Positions 15,044 through 23,115 of a stretch of 35,916 nucleotides of DNA are shown here, piece by piece. Position numbers and translations under genes: made by a program. The notes under the pieces are model-generated. The model saw nothing but the letters and a program-made list of their open reading frames with translations, searched no databases and was not told where the DNA came from. The stretch is from Nostoc sp. T09 (GTDB taxonomy: Bacteria; Cyanobacteriota; Cyanobacteriia; Cyanobacteriales; Nostocaceae): positions 1 to 35,916 of the forward strand of contig NZ_MTAV01000185.1 in assembly GCF_002154695.1 (NCBI RefSeq), written 5' to 3'. Each line of letters starts with the position of its first letter. Position 1 is the stretch's first letter.

Positions 15044-16523
15044 ATATATCTAACAATCCATATCGCTTTTGTAAATCGAGTAACTTCATCCTCGCTTCGC
15101 CAGCATTATCCGCCAAATCGGCAAACTCCACAAAGCGTCGCAATTCTTTTTTTAATAAATTGCGCTCAACTTCTATAGTTTCCCTTTCTAAATCTGGCGG
15201 TAAAACAATCATGTCGAAAATCGTGGCGCGTTCTTTTCCAGGATGAGGACGTAAAACGCGCCCTCGCCGTTGGATAAACTGACGAGGATTACCAGAACTT
15301 GATAAAATTACCGCAGTTTGAATTGCTGGGATATCAACACCTTCATCTAAACAACGAATTGCCACCAAACCTTGCAATTCAGCGCTTTCAAATTGACGGC
15401 GTAAAACTTCTCTTTCGTGTAAAGAAGTTTGGGCAGTGTAGGTACTAACTTTATACCCCAATTCAACGCCCAAAATTTTAGCAACGGCTTTGAGTTGACG
15501 CAGAGATGAACGTTGTCCAACTTCTTGAGAACCGTCGCTGCAATAGAAAAGGGTGTGAGTGGTATCTTTGCGAGTTGCCATTAATTCCCGCAAAGCAGTT
15601 AATTTGTTTTCCGCCGCACCAATTAATCTGGCGCGTTGCATCAATAACGGTTTTAAATCTTCGTGATTTTCAAAGTCTCCCGCTTCGCCATTTTCTCTTT
15701 CCCGATATAATAGCGATCGCCCAATTCTGCGAGTTAATTTCAAATAGGCAATGCTTTCGGCTTCTGTTAATTCCACCAAAACCGGATAATACAAATAATG
15801 TACCAAAGCACCACCAGCGATCGCATCCCTCAACGTAAATTCTGGCTGGAGAACTGGGCCAAAATAATCAAACAAAGATTGGGTGCCATCATCATCAAAG
15901 TACCTTTCCGGTGTGGCAGACAAAGCCAACCGCAACCCGACGCGGCGTGGTAAACTTTCTTCTAACTTTGGTGCGCCTAAGTTATGGGCTTCATCACCAA
16001 TAATCAAAGTTCTGTCAGGCAAATATTTCAGTTGGGACTGAAAGCCATCTCCAATTAATGTGGAGTTGGTGGTAATTACCGTGACAAATCTTTGAGAACC
16101 TGAACGCAGATTATAGATTTGGGTAGAAAGTTGACTTTGCCAATTGCGTACATTCTCGAAAGCTAAAATCGGCTGTAAGTTAAATTTTTCGCATTCTCTC
16201 GCCCATTGGGTGACAAGATGACGATAGGGACACACCACCACCAAGACTTGTAAGTTAATCTGCTGGTATAATTCACAAGCGATCGCCAATGCTGTGATTG
16301 TCTTACCACTACCAGTAGCCATTTTCAGCGTACCTCTGCCGTTGTTAGCAAACCAGCTAGTGATAGCTTGTCGCTGGTATTGCCGCAATTGCAGAGATTG
16401 TGGCATTCTTGGACATCCTGGTAATGGTTGCTGAGTTTGATAACTGCCCTGACTTTCCCTTAACAATGGTAATCGTAAGCGGAAAGCGGGCAGTTCCTGT
16501 ACTCGATTTAGCGTCAGGTACAT
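15042..16523 (-). CDS. SF2 helicase, DNA phosphorothioation restriction-type
   Basis: A 493-residue DEAD/DEAH-type helicase. Seen are the Q-motif-like LRQYQRQAI, Walker A MATGSGKT (68-75), DEAH at 177-180 (LIIGDEAHNLG), motif III LALSATPERY, a GLVAIRCLDEGVDIP motif V and QRRGRVLRPHPGK as motif VI. A short N-terminal extension (1-40) and a helical C-terminal tail (ERETIEVERNLLKKELRRFVE) flank the core. No nuclease motif is visible. Size, N-terminus and proximity to dnd genes match a family I recall as dnd-linked 'DNA phosphorothioation system restriction enzyme'; that name is by association rather than proven cleavage. It lies between lexA and the SMC pair, all on one strand. Restriction would need a nuclease partner, possibly the GIY-YIG protein. 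Confidence 0.78.
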   Translation of the reverse strand: MYLTLNRVQELPAFRLRLPLLRESQGSYQTQQPLPGCPRMPQSLQLRQYQRQAITSWFANNGRGTLKMATGSGKTITALAIACELYQQINLQVLVVVCPYRHLVTQWARECEKFNLQPILAFENVRNWQSQLSTQIYNLRSGSQRFVTVITTNSTLIGDGFQSQLKYLPDRTLIIGDEAHNLGAPKLEESLPRRVGLRLALSATPERYFDDDGTQSLFDYFGPVLQPEFTLRDAIAGGALVHYLYYPVLVELTEAESIAYLKLTRRIGRSLLYRERENGEAGDFENHEDLKPLLMQRARLIGAAENKLTALRELMATRKDTTHTLFYCSDGSQEVGQRSSLRQLKAVAKILGVELGYKVSTYTAQTSLHEREVLRRQFESAELQGLVAIRCLDEGVDIPAIQTAVILSSSGNPRQFIQRRGRVLRPHPGKERATIFDMIVLPPDLERETIEVERNLLKKELRRFVEFADLADNAGEARMKLLDLQKRYGLLDI

Positions 16524-16564
16524 AAAATGTTAATAACGAAGGTGGTGATGAACCCTAGTCAAGA

Positions 16565-16680
16565 GTCATTTGTCATTTGTCATTTGTGATTGGTCAAGGG
16601 TCAAGCATTTCTTCTCCTTTGTCCTCCTTGTCCCTCCGAAGCTTGCTCAACGGGGGGAACCCCCGCACGCAACTTCTCTC
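16565..16680. repeat. STRR heptamers and filler repeats between lexA and the helicase
   Basis: Three tandem copies of GTCATTT occupy 16565-16585, a classic short tandemly repeated repetitive sequence of filamentous cyanobacteria. From 16600 to 16680 follows pyrimidine-rich filler with the phrase CGAAGCTTGCTCAACGGGGG. No gene or clear terminator is seen, so transcription from lexA into the helicase is possible. Confidence 0.7.
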
Positions 16681-16708
16681 CTTGTCCCTCTTGTCCTCCT
16701 TCCAGTCT

Positions 16709-17314
16709 CTAGTTATAATCACGCCAAACAGCGATTAAAGAACCTTGCACTTGTACATGGATAGCAGGAACTTCAATAGGTTGATACTTAGCATTTGCCG
16801 GTTTGAGAGTAACGCGATCGCCACTGCGATAAAAGCGCTTTAATGTAGTACCATGTCCATCTACTCTGGCGGCGACGATAGTGCCATTTTTGAGATGATT
16901 TGGTTCTGCAACCGGACGCAGAAATACCAAATCGCCATCAGCAATTAAATCTTCAATCATGCTATCGCCAGCTACTCGCAAAGCGTAGGTTTGGGGAGGT
17001 AACGAGAAATTGGAAGCGTCTAAATGATCTATAGCATCGGTAAAAGGTTCTATTAACCCGCCAGCAGCAATAGTACCCAAAATTGGTACACCTGTGGCTA
17101 CTGGACGCAAAACCCTAATTGTTCGTGCTTTCCCTTCAGTCCATTCAATATATCCTTTAGTGCGTAAATGTTCTAATCGACTTTGAATTGGTGCTGGTGA
17201 TTTCAGATTCATCGCTTGCATCATTTGCCGAATTGAAGGCGAATGCTGATGCGTTCGGATATATTCCGCCAGCCATTCATAAAGTTCTTGTTGAGCTTCG
17301 GTTAAACGTTCCAT
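16709..17314 (-). CDS. lexA: LexA repressor
   Basis: The 201-residue protein has the LexA architecture. The N-terminal winged helix (1-70) includes SPSIRQMMQAMNLKSPAPIQ as the HTH and KGYIEWTEGKARTIRV as the wing. The Ala-Gly cleavage bond is in TIAAGGLIEP (84-85). The S24-type catalytic domain has Ser118 in AGDSMIEDLI and Lys159 in GTTLKRFYR. All autoproteolysis residues are present, although some cyanobacterial LexA proteins have lost them and act on redox or carbon genes. The start ATG at 17314 is 31 bases from a consensus cyanobacterial LexA box, so the gene should autoregulate. The SF2 helicase lies 185 bases downstream on the same strand. Identification is secure. Confidence 0.96.
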   Translation of the reverse strand: MERLTEAQQELYEWLAEYIRTHQHSPSIRQMMQAMNLKSPAPIQSRLEHLRTKGYIEWTEGKARTIRVLRPVATGVPILGTIAAGGLIEPFTDAIDHLDASNFSLPPQTYALRVAGDSMIEDLIADGDLVFLRPVAEPNHLKNGTIVAARVDGHGTTLKRFYRSGDRVTLKPANAKYQPIEVPAIHVQVQGSLIAVWRDYN

Positions 17315-17345
17315 AATTTTGTCGGGAAGTAATTACAAATGTCCC

Positions 17346-17361
17346 TAGAACATTAGTACTA
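17346..17361 (-). promoter_or_regulatory. LexA (SOS) box of lexA
   Basis: Read on the minus strand the site is TAGTACTAATGTTCTA. It fits the cyanobacterial LexA consensus RGTACNNNDGTWCB derived from Anabaena-type promoters. It lies 31 bases upstream of the lexA ATG, as expected for autoregulation. No second copy was noticed upstream of the other genes in the window. Confidence 0.88.
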
Positions 17362-17497
17362 CATAAAATCCCATATAAGCAAGGTGAAAGTAAAAATATA
17401 TAGCTGTTCTTATGGGTATGAAATACACATTTATCTGTTTTTATCTGTATTTCCCAAATTTTATGAAATGTTAGATCAAATTTAAAAGCGCTATAAC

Positions 17498-17532
17498 AGG
17501 CAAAAGCAAGATAAATCTTTAATCTTTTGCCT
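17498..17532 (-). terminator. Hairpin downstream of argF
   Basis: Perfect nine-base arms AGGCAAAAG (17498-17506) and CTTTTGCCT (17524-17532) lie 17 bases past the argF stop. There is no strong T-run after it on the minus strand, so it could be a weak terminator or an RNA-stabilising hairpin before lexA. Confidence 0.45.
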
Positions 17533-17548
17533 TTGAAGTTTTAAGTAA

Positions 17549-18469
17549 TTACTCTGCCCCTAAAATACTAGCAAGCAAAGCCTTTTGCGCGTGCATTCGA
17601 TTTTCTGCCTGGTCCCAAACTCTTGATTGAGGCCCTTCAATTACGGCTTCAGTAATTTCTTCGCCACGATGAGCTGGTAAGCAGTGTAAAACTATCGCCT
17701 CACGGTCAGCAAAGCTTAATAGCTGGTCTGAAATTTGATAATGTTGGAAAATTGGGAAGCGATCGTCTGCTTCTGCTTCTTGCCCCATACTTGCCCAGAC
17801 ATCAGTGTAAAGAACAGCAGCGCCCTTAGCTGCAATTTCTGGGTCGTGGGTAATAAGAACTTCCGTTTTATTATTGGCGATCGCTCGTGCTTGTTCTACA
17901 ATTTCATTATCGGGTTCATATCCTTTTGGGGTAGCAATTCTGACATTCATTCCTGCCAAAGCACAGCCCAACATTAAAGAGTTAGCGACATTATTCCCAT
18001 CACCCACGTAGGTCAAAGTTAACCCGCTGAGGTTACCAAAGCATTCTTGAATCGTCATTAAATCGGCTAATACCTGACAAGGATGTTCCGCATCAGTCAG
18101 CGCATTAATTACAGGAATCTTGGCATAGCTAGCAAAAGTTTCTAACTCTTGCTGTGCAAAAGTCCGAATTGCCAAAACATCCAAATATCGATCCAACACC
18201 CGTGCAGTATCTTGCACAGGTTCCCCACGACTCACTTGGGTGACATTTGGATTTAGATCGATTACCTGTCCACCCAATTGGTACATCGCTACAGTAAAAC
18301 TTACTCGCGTGCGAGTTGAAGCTTTGGAGAACAACAATCCCAATACTTTATTACATCGCAACTTTAGCTGTTGTGATTTGAGTTGAGTTGCTAATTGCAG
18401 AAGTTCTTGAAGTTCTGTAGAACTGAGGTCCGCCAGACTTAATAAATCTCGTCCGTTCAACGCTACCAT
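17549..18469 (-). CDS. argF: Ornithine carbamoyltransferase
   Basis: ArgF transfers the carbamoyl group of carbamoyl phosphate to ornithine to give citrulline in arginine synthesis; it works as a cytosolic trimer. The 306 residues match the family length. The carbamoyl-phosphate site STRTR is at 51-55 (SKASTRTRVSF), followed by NALTDAEHPCQVLADLMTI with the HPCQ motif, YVGDGNNVANSLM, the ornithine loop VWASMGQE and HCLPAHRGEE near the C-terminus. The related motif set distinguishes it from aspartate and putrescine carbamoyltransferases, and DVWASMGQ is typical of OTC. The start is ATG 18469. It sits upstream of lexA on the same strand and looks like an ordinary housekeeping gene marking the left side of the tRNA-Thr junction. 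Confidence 0.96.
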   Translation of the reverse strand: MVALNGRDLLSLADLSSTELQELLQLATQLKSQQLKLRCNKVLGLLFSKASTRTRVSFTVAMYQLGGQVIDLNPNVTQVSRGEPVQDTARVLDRYLDVLAIRTFAQQELETFASYAKIPVINALTDAEHPCQVLADLMTIQECFGNLSGLTLTYVGDGNNVANSLMLGCALAGMNVRIATPKGYEPDNEIVEQARAIANNKTEVLITHDPEIAAKGAAVLYTDVWASMGQEAEADDRFPIFQHYQISDQLLSFADREAIVLHCLPAHRGEEITEAVIEGPQSRVWDQAENRMHAQKALLASILGAE

Positions 18470-18771
18470 GCTTCCGAATCTGTAAAGAACCTAGTGATGT
18501 TTTTATATGCCTTTAGCCAGCCCTGTGAAAAATTACCGCTTTAAAACTTTACCAGATATTTTGGTGTCCAGCCCAGGATTTTCACTTAGCTTTTGCTTAC
18601 AATCTTAATTTCTCAACATTTTCAACGCCCAAACTCGCAGCTTTTTTGTAGCGTTCATGAGATTTGATTGTGTTTATCCGACGATGTGCGATCGCCATAA
18701 TCAGCGATATTGCTAAATCAATAACTTAAATCACTAGACCAAAACCCAAAAACTTTTTTTGTTCTTCATGC
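18470..18771. other. argF-tRNA intergenic region
   Basis: Divergent spacer between argF and tRNA-Thr with no ORF of note. It contains a HIP1-like core (TGCGATCGCC) near 18688 and presumably the argF promoter, which I cannot place with confidence. Confidence 0.5.
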
Positions 18772-18799
18772 TGGACAAATCGCTTATCTATGCTATAAT
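18772..18799 (+). promoter_or_regulatory. tRNA-Thr promoter
   Basis: A -35-like TGGACA (18772-18777) is followed after 16 bases by a consensus -10 TATAAT (18794-18799) with the TG extension (TGCTATAAT). The tRNA starts 38 bases further on. It is one of the clearest sigma70-type promoters in the window. Confidence 0.7.
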
Positions 18800-18837
18800 C
18801 AAAAATCGGTGAGTGCTTAAAGAGCGTTACACAACTT

Positions 18838-18909
18838 GCCAGCATAGCACAGTGGTAGTGCATCCGACTTGTAATCGGAAGGTCGTCGGTTCAAATCCGA
18901 CTGCTGGCT
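18838..18909 (+). tRNA. trnT: tRNA-Thr (anticodon UGU)
   Basis: A 72-base cloverleaf. The acceptor arm pairs GCCAGCA (18838-18844) with TGCTGGC (18902-18908), with discriminator T. The D-arm is AGCACAGTGGTAGTGC. The anticodon stem TCCGA/TCGGA encloses loop CTTGTAA with anticodon TGT, which reads ACA. The T-arm is GTCGG TTCAAAT CCGAC. CCA is not encoded. A strong promoter lies upstream and a hairpin downstream. The decayed recombinase stub 150 bases downstream suggests it has served as an integration target. Confidence 0.95.
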
Positions 18910-18918
18910 TTAATCAAA

Positions 18919-18941
18919 AAACCCCGCATTTAACGGAGTTT
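18919..18941 (+). terminator. Hairpin terminator after tRNA-Thr
   Basis: Arms AAACCCCG (18919-18926) and CGGAGTTT (18934-18941) form an eight-base stem with one mismatch around a CATTTAA loop, ten bases after the tRNA, followed by T-containing sequence. Probable transcript end for the tRNA. Confidence 0.55.
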
Positions 18942-18953
18942 CGCCATTTTAGT

Positions 18954-18968
18954 GACAAATAATTTGTC
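18954..18968. repeat. 15-base palindrome resembling a Tn7-like (CAST) end repeat
   Basis: GACAAAT and ATTTGTC are perfect seven-base arms around a single A, preceded by GT. From memory it resembles TnsB-binding repeats in type V-K CRISPR-associated transposon ends, which often sit downstream of tRNA genes. Only one copy is seen and no transposase gene is present, so at most it is a remnant. Confidence 0.3.
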
Positions 18969-19732
18969 CGCCTCTTCGCGGTTTTCTATATTAATATTAC
19001 CGTGAATTACCCTAGAATATCCTTACCTACAGAAGCAATTTAGCTCCAACTTAGCTCAATGGAATGGACGCTTGAGACAGTTAAAGCCAGATTAAAAAAC
19101 GCAAAGGTAACAGTAGAGTAAAGAGAATGGACTCTCTGCATGTAACTCCTGTAAAGTTAACACTAAAAATATATATCTGGGCGCTTCCTGAATTTTTCAA
19201 GAAAACTAAAGCTTATTTTGCTGTAGCCTTCAGTGTAATTTCTGATGGAATATATTACATAGGTAAACTAAATTTGATATAAAGCTTAGTAAGGAAAAAT
19301 ACATATTCCTTTAACAAGCATTTAACATCAATTCAATTATGAAAGCAAGGTGTTGCCTATGTATTGCTATAGTACAAATACCTAGTTAATCCTATAGGAA
19401 ATACGAAAGTTTTCTATTTCATCTGTAATATTTAAAAATGCATTTTCTGTAAAGAATCTGCATAGTTTTGCTGGAATAATCCCTATTAATAAGTAAATAT
19501 TTAATTACTGATTTTATTTATACAATCCGGCTAGAGATTGAATATTTATCAGCAATTTATTGCTCAATTAACTAAGTTTAGCAATAGATTTTACTGGCAT
19601 TATAACTGTATAGCAGACTTTTTGATTCCTCAAAGCGCAGCAGATTTATATCTTTATATCTAGCTAGCGTCAAGTTGTCATACCTTTAATTTTTGAGAAC
19701 TGCTGCGAGGTTTAAGCTTCGGGGACAGAATT
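18969..19732. other. Decayed, AT-rich region beyond tRNA-Thr
   Basis: About 760 bases with no intact gene. Near its left side is a tyrosine-recombinase-like stub (19059-19142). The remainder, from 19150, is AT-rich with many stops in all frames. No tRNA 3-prime duplicate or other attachment site was found within it. It separates housekeeping DNA on the left from the methylase/helicase locus on the right. Confidence 0.55.
19059..19142 (+). pseudogene. N-terminal stub of a cyanobacterial tyrosine recombinase
   Basis: From ATG 19059 the frame reads MEWTLETVKARLKNAKVTVE then TAA at 19119, continuing REWTLCM before another stop. Many cyanobacterial phage-type integrases begin with a similar pattern: LE-x-V-x-ARLK-x-A, then V-x-VEQR and a few residues later a hydrophobic strand. 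A single CAA-to-TAA change would restore the VEQR-like run. Nothing recognisable follows, so the gene is truncated. Its position 150 bases past tRNA-Thr fits an integrase decayed after island integration. Identification rests on a short remembered pattern. Confidence 0.45.
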
Positions 19733-19783
19733 GTGCTGCGCAGATTTCAGGGAAAACATCTTACTACAATAGCATCTATATAT

Positions 19784-22700
19784 ATGCTCGCATTAGAACT
19801 GCAAGAGTCAATCAAATATTCGCTTCAAAATTTGACAAATATTGACACATTAAAAAAAATATTTTGGAGCCAATTAAATTACGAACGAGTTAATCAATCT
19901 CTATCTCGTCGCCAATTAACTGATGCAGTTGCTAATGAGGTTGAAGGCGACCCCTTGTTATTAGCTTCAGGGGGAAGCTCTAATGCTTTCCATATTATTT
20001 ATACTCGGTTAAAATCAGAAGAATTATCCAGACAAGCTGAAAGAAGTGTTGTCAATCATCTCCTAAAAGACCACCCATATGCTTTATTCGTCTTTTCTAA
20101 CAAATCACAATTGCGGTGGCACTTTCTTAATGTTAAGTATGATAATTCACCTCAAAAACGAAAGTTATTTCGCCGCATTACCGTTGGAGAAGGCGAACAA
20201 TTACGCACAGCGTCAGAAAGAATAAGTCTATTGGATTTGGAGCAAATAAGCCCAAATGCATCACCCTTAGATATTCAAACACGCCACGACGAAGCATTTG
20301 ACGTTGAAGCTGTAACTCAAGAATTTTTCAGGGAGTACCGTAAAACTTTTGAAAAAGTTGAAGGGTTAATTCAAGGAATTGGAGGTAATGAAAGTAAGCG
20401 GTTATTTACCCAAAAGCTATTTAACCGTTTGATGTTCATCGCTTTTATCCAGAAAAAAGGATGGTTGAAATTTAAAGAAAGAACTGATTATTTATCAGCT
20501 TTGTGGGAAGCTTACCAAGATGAGGATGGCGTAGCAAACAAAAACTTCTATAGAGACAGGCTTTCCCATCTATTCTTTGCAGGGCTAAATAATGCTCAAG
20601 AACAGGACATTGCAGGAATTAATCATGGTGGTTTCTTAAAAGAATTAATTGGTACTGTTCCTTACCTCAATGGCGGACTTTTTGAACAAGGCGAAGATGA
20701 TAAAAATCCTCAAATTATTATTCCAGATGATTGTATAGATAGTATTCTTCATGACTTATTTCAACGCTTTGCTTTCACTGTTACTGAAAGTACGCCTTTA
20801 GATATAGATGTAGCAGTAGATCCAGAAATGTTAGGCAAAGTATTCGAGGAATTAGTAACAGGAAGACATGAATCTGGAAGTTACTATACTCCCAAGCCAA
20901 TTGTTTCTTTTATGTGCCGTGAAGCGCTAAAGGGCTATTTAAAAACCCAAGTTGCAGCAGAGACACAAGATACAATAGCACATTTTGTTGATGAGCATAA
21001 TTCAGAGCATCTAATTAATCCAGAGGCAATATTAGAAGCATTACGTCGAGTTAAATGCTGCGATTTAGCTGCGGGAAGTGGAGCTTATTTATTAGGTATG
21101 CTTCATGAGTTATTAGATTTGCGTCAATGTTTATTTGTAAATCAAGGGTTAGATTCAAATACGGTTTATCAACGCAAGTTAGATATTATTGAAAATAATC
21201 TTTATGGCGTAGATAAAGATGTATTCGCGGTTAATATTGCACGATTAAGATTGTGGTTATCATTAGCTGTTGAGTACCAGGGTGAAAAACCGAAACCGTT
21301 ACCTAACTTAAAATATAAAATCGAAGTTGGAGATAGTTTAATTGCACCCAGTCCCGCTACAACAGGAATGATTAGGTCTGAGTTTATAGAGCAATATCGC
21401 CAAAAGAAAGCTGAATATATGCGAACCCATGAAGGGGGAAAGAAGCAGACGTTAGAAGAGGAAATTAATGAGTTAAAAATTCAAATTGCGCTAGTAACTC
21501 ATGGAAGTACCAAGATAGAAGGTTTTGATTGGGCAGTAGAGTTTGCAGAAGTATTTACTGATGGCGGTTTTGATATTGTGCTTGCAAATCCGCCTTATGT
21601 AAGGCAGGAGTTGATTAAAGATTTAAAGCCTACATTACAAAAGGTTTATCCTGCTACTTATAATGGAACATCTGATTTGTATTGCTTCTTTTATGCCCGT
21701 GCTTTACAACTTTTGAAAAATGGTGGAATGTTGTCATTTATTTCTCCTAATAAATGGTTTCGGGCGAAGTATGGCGAGAAGTTGAAGAAGTACATTGCAG
21801 AGACTTGTCTTATTCACAGTATTACTGATTTTGGAGACTTACCAGTATTTAAAAGTGCGACTGCTTATCCTATGATTTTTATTGCCCAGAATCAAACATT
21901 AGGCAGTAGCTCAACTATTTTTACTCAAGTTAAATCTTTAGAACCTCCTTATCCTAACGTTTTAACGCTCATTAAAGAAAAAGGTAAAATTCTAGAATCT
22001 ACAGCTATAGATGGTTATAACTGGATGTTAACTCAAACATCTTCAAATAACTATGATAAAAGAATAGAACAACTGGGTATCACATTAGGCGAGTATGTCA
22101 AGGATAAAATCTACTATGGTGTAAAAACTGGTTTGAATGAAGCATTTGTAATTGATGGGCAAAAGCGCTCAGAATTGATTTCTAAAGATGCTAAAAGTAT
22201 AGAAATTATTAAACCTATGGTTGCAGGTAAAGATATTCATAAATGGAATCTAGAATTTAAAGATAGCTGGCTCATTTTCACAAGACGAGGAATTGATATA
22301 AATACTTATCCTGCTATTAAAGAACACTTAAGTCAGTGGCGAACACTACTAGAGCCAAAACCGAAAGAATGGTCTAACAATAAAAAATGGTTAGGACGCA
22401 AAAGTGGCTCATATAAATGGTATGAAATTCAAGATAATGTTTCATATTTTGAAGAATTCAATCAACCAAAAATTATTTATCAAGTTTTTCAGGTTAAATC
22501 TAGTTTTACTTATGACAATAAAGGTATGTTTTTTAATAATGCTGGATGGATGATAGTTCTTGATGACCTTTATCTTTTAGGTGTTTTAAATTCTCAATCA
22601 TTTTGGTTAGAAATCAGTCGCCATTGTACAAAAATACAGAATGGTTATCAATTAATGCGAACTTATCTCGAAAAAGCAATTATTCCCCATGCTTCAACTA

Positions 22701-22816
22701 CAGAACGAGAAGCCATATCTAAACTAGTCCAAAAATGTCTAGACGCAAAAGGCGTTAACTGCGAAGTATGGGAGAAAGAAATAAGCGATCGCGTCGCCGC
22801 CCTTTATGGATTGTAA
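19784..22816 (+). CDS. TaqI/Eco57I-type N6-adenine DNA methylase with specificity domain
   Basis: A methylase of about 1010 residues that would transfer methyl from SAM to adenine N6 in a specific DNA target. Motif I is CCDLAAGSGAYLLGML (about 425), and the catalytic motif IV is VLANPPYVRQ (about 601). An N-terminal helical domain with ELVTGRHESGSYYTPKPIV precedes the methylase core, as in Eco57I-type and BREX PglX-like proteins. The C-terminal third (about 740-1000), with VAGKDIHKWNLE, RGIDINTYPAIKEHL and WYEIQD, matches the TaqI-type specificity domain. I see no clear PD-ExK nuclease site. A GTG at 19733 preceded by GGGGA could add 17 residues, but these look non-conserved. The partner is probably the PLD-helicase at 23616. 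It may be a split relative of single-chain type ISP enzymes; that is inference. Confidence 0.87.
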   Translation: MLALELQESIKYSLQNLTNIDTLKKIFWSQLNYERVNQSLSRRQLTDAVANEVEGDPLLLASGGSSNAFHIIYTRLKSEELSRQAERSVVNHLLKDHPYALFVFSNKSQLRWHFLNVKYDNSPQKRKLFRRITVGEGEQLRTASERISLLDLEQISPNASPLDIQTRHDEAFDVEAVTQEFFREYRKTFEKVEGLIQGIGGNESKRLFTQKLFNRLMFIAFIQKKGWLKFKERTDYLSALWEAYQDEDGVANKNFYRDRLSHLFFAGLNNAQEQDIAGINHGGFLKELIGTVPYLNGGLFEQGEDDKNPQIIIPDDCIDSILHDLFQRFAFTVTESTPLDIDVAVDPEMLGKVFEELVTGRHESGSYYTPKPIVSFMCREALKGYLKTQVAAETQDTIAHFVDEHNSEHLINPEAILEALRRVKCCDLAAGSGAYLLGMLHELLDLRQCLFVNQGLDSNTVYQRKLDIIENNLYGVDKDVFAVNIARLRLWLSLAVEYQGEKPKPLPNLKYKIEVGDSLIAPSPATTGMIRSEFIEQYRQKKAEYMRTHEGGKKQTLEEEINELKIQIALVTHGSTKIEGFDWAVEFAEVFTDGGFDIVLANPPYVRQELIKDLKPTLQKVYPATYNGTSDLYCFFYARALQLLKNGGMLSFISPNKWFRAKYGEKLKKYIAETCLIHSITDFGDLPVFKSATAYPMIFIAQNQTLGSSSTIFTQVKSLEPPYPNVLTLIKEKGKILESTAIDGYNWMLTQTSSNNYDKRIEQLGITLGEYVKDKIYYGVKTGLNEAFVIDGQKRSELISKDAKSIEIIKPMVAGKDIHKWNLEFKDSWLIFTRRGIDINTYPAIKEHLSQWRTLLEPKPKEWSNNKKWLGRKSGSYKWYEIQDNVSYFEEFNQPKIIYQVFQVKSSFTYDNKGMFFNNAGWMIVLDDLYLLGVLNSQSFWLEISRHCTKIQNGYQLMRTYLEKAIIPHASTTEREAISKLVQKCLDAKGVNCEVWEKEISDRVAALYGL

Positions 22817-22875
22817 GAGAATAGAGAAGAGAACAAATCTCGCTCCAACCATGAAGAATTGTTAAGGTAAAAACC

Positions 22876-23115
22876 ATGCAATCAGCTTTACGCATTACAA
22901 CCAAAGTTTTACCAGGAAACAAAATAGAAATTGAAATTCCAGAAGCTGAGATTGGCGATAGTGTAGATGTATTTGTGATTTTGCCCGAAAAATCTGAAAG
23001 CAAACGGCGTTCTGTTGTAGAGTTAATAGAAAAAATTCGTAGCCAACGCCCATCATTCAGAAACACTGAGGATATAGATAAGCAATTGAAAGAGGAACGC
23101 GAGTCATGGGACTAA
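22876..23115 (+). CDS. Antitoxin of a PIN-type toxin-antitoxin pair
   Basis: A 79-residue protein with a beta-rich N-terminal half (LRITTKVLPGNKIEIEIPEA, then DSVDVFVIL) like small AbrB-type DNA-binding domains, and a charged helical C-terminus ending SFRNTEDIDKQLKEERESWD, typical of the toxin-binding tail of cyanobacterial VapB-like antitoxins. AAGGT lies a few bases before ATG 22876 as ribosome site. Its last ten bases overlap the PIN gene, so the pair is coupled. It should bind and inhibit the PIN RNase and repress its own promoter. It is placed between the methylase and the helicase on the same strand. The antitoxin role is inferred mainly from context. Confidence 0.78.
   Translation: MQSALRITTKVLPGNKIEIEIPEAEIGDSVDVFVILPEKSESKRRSVVELIEKIRSQRPSFRNTEDIDKQLKEERESWD

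Noticed and set aside
16565-16585. Regulatory direct repeats upstream of the helicase
   Set aside because: GTCATTT heptamers are STRR repeats dispersed in filamentous cyanobacteria and are not evidence of an operator.
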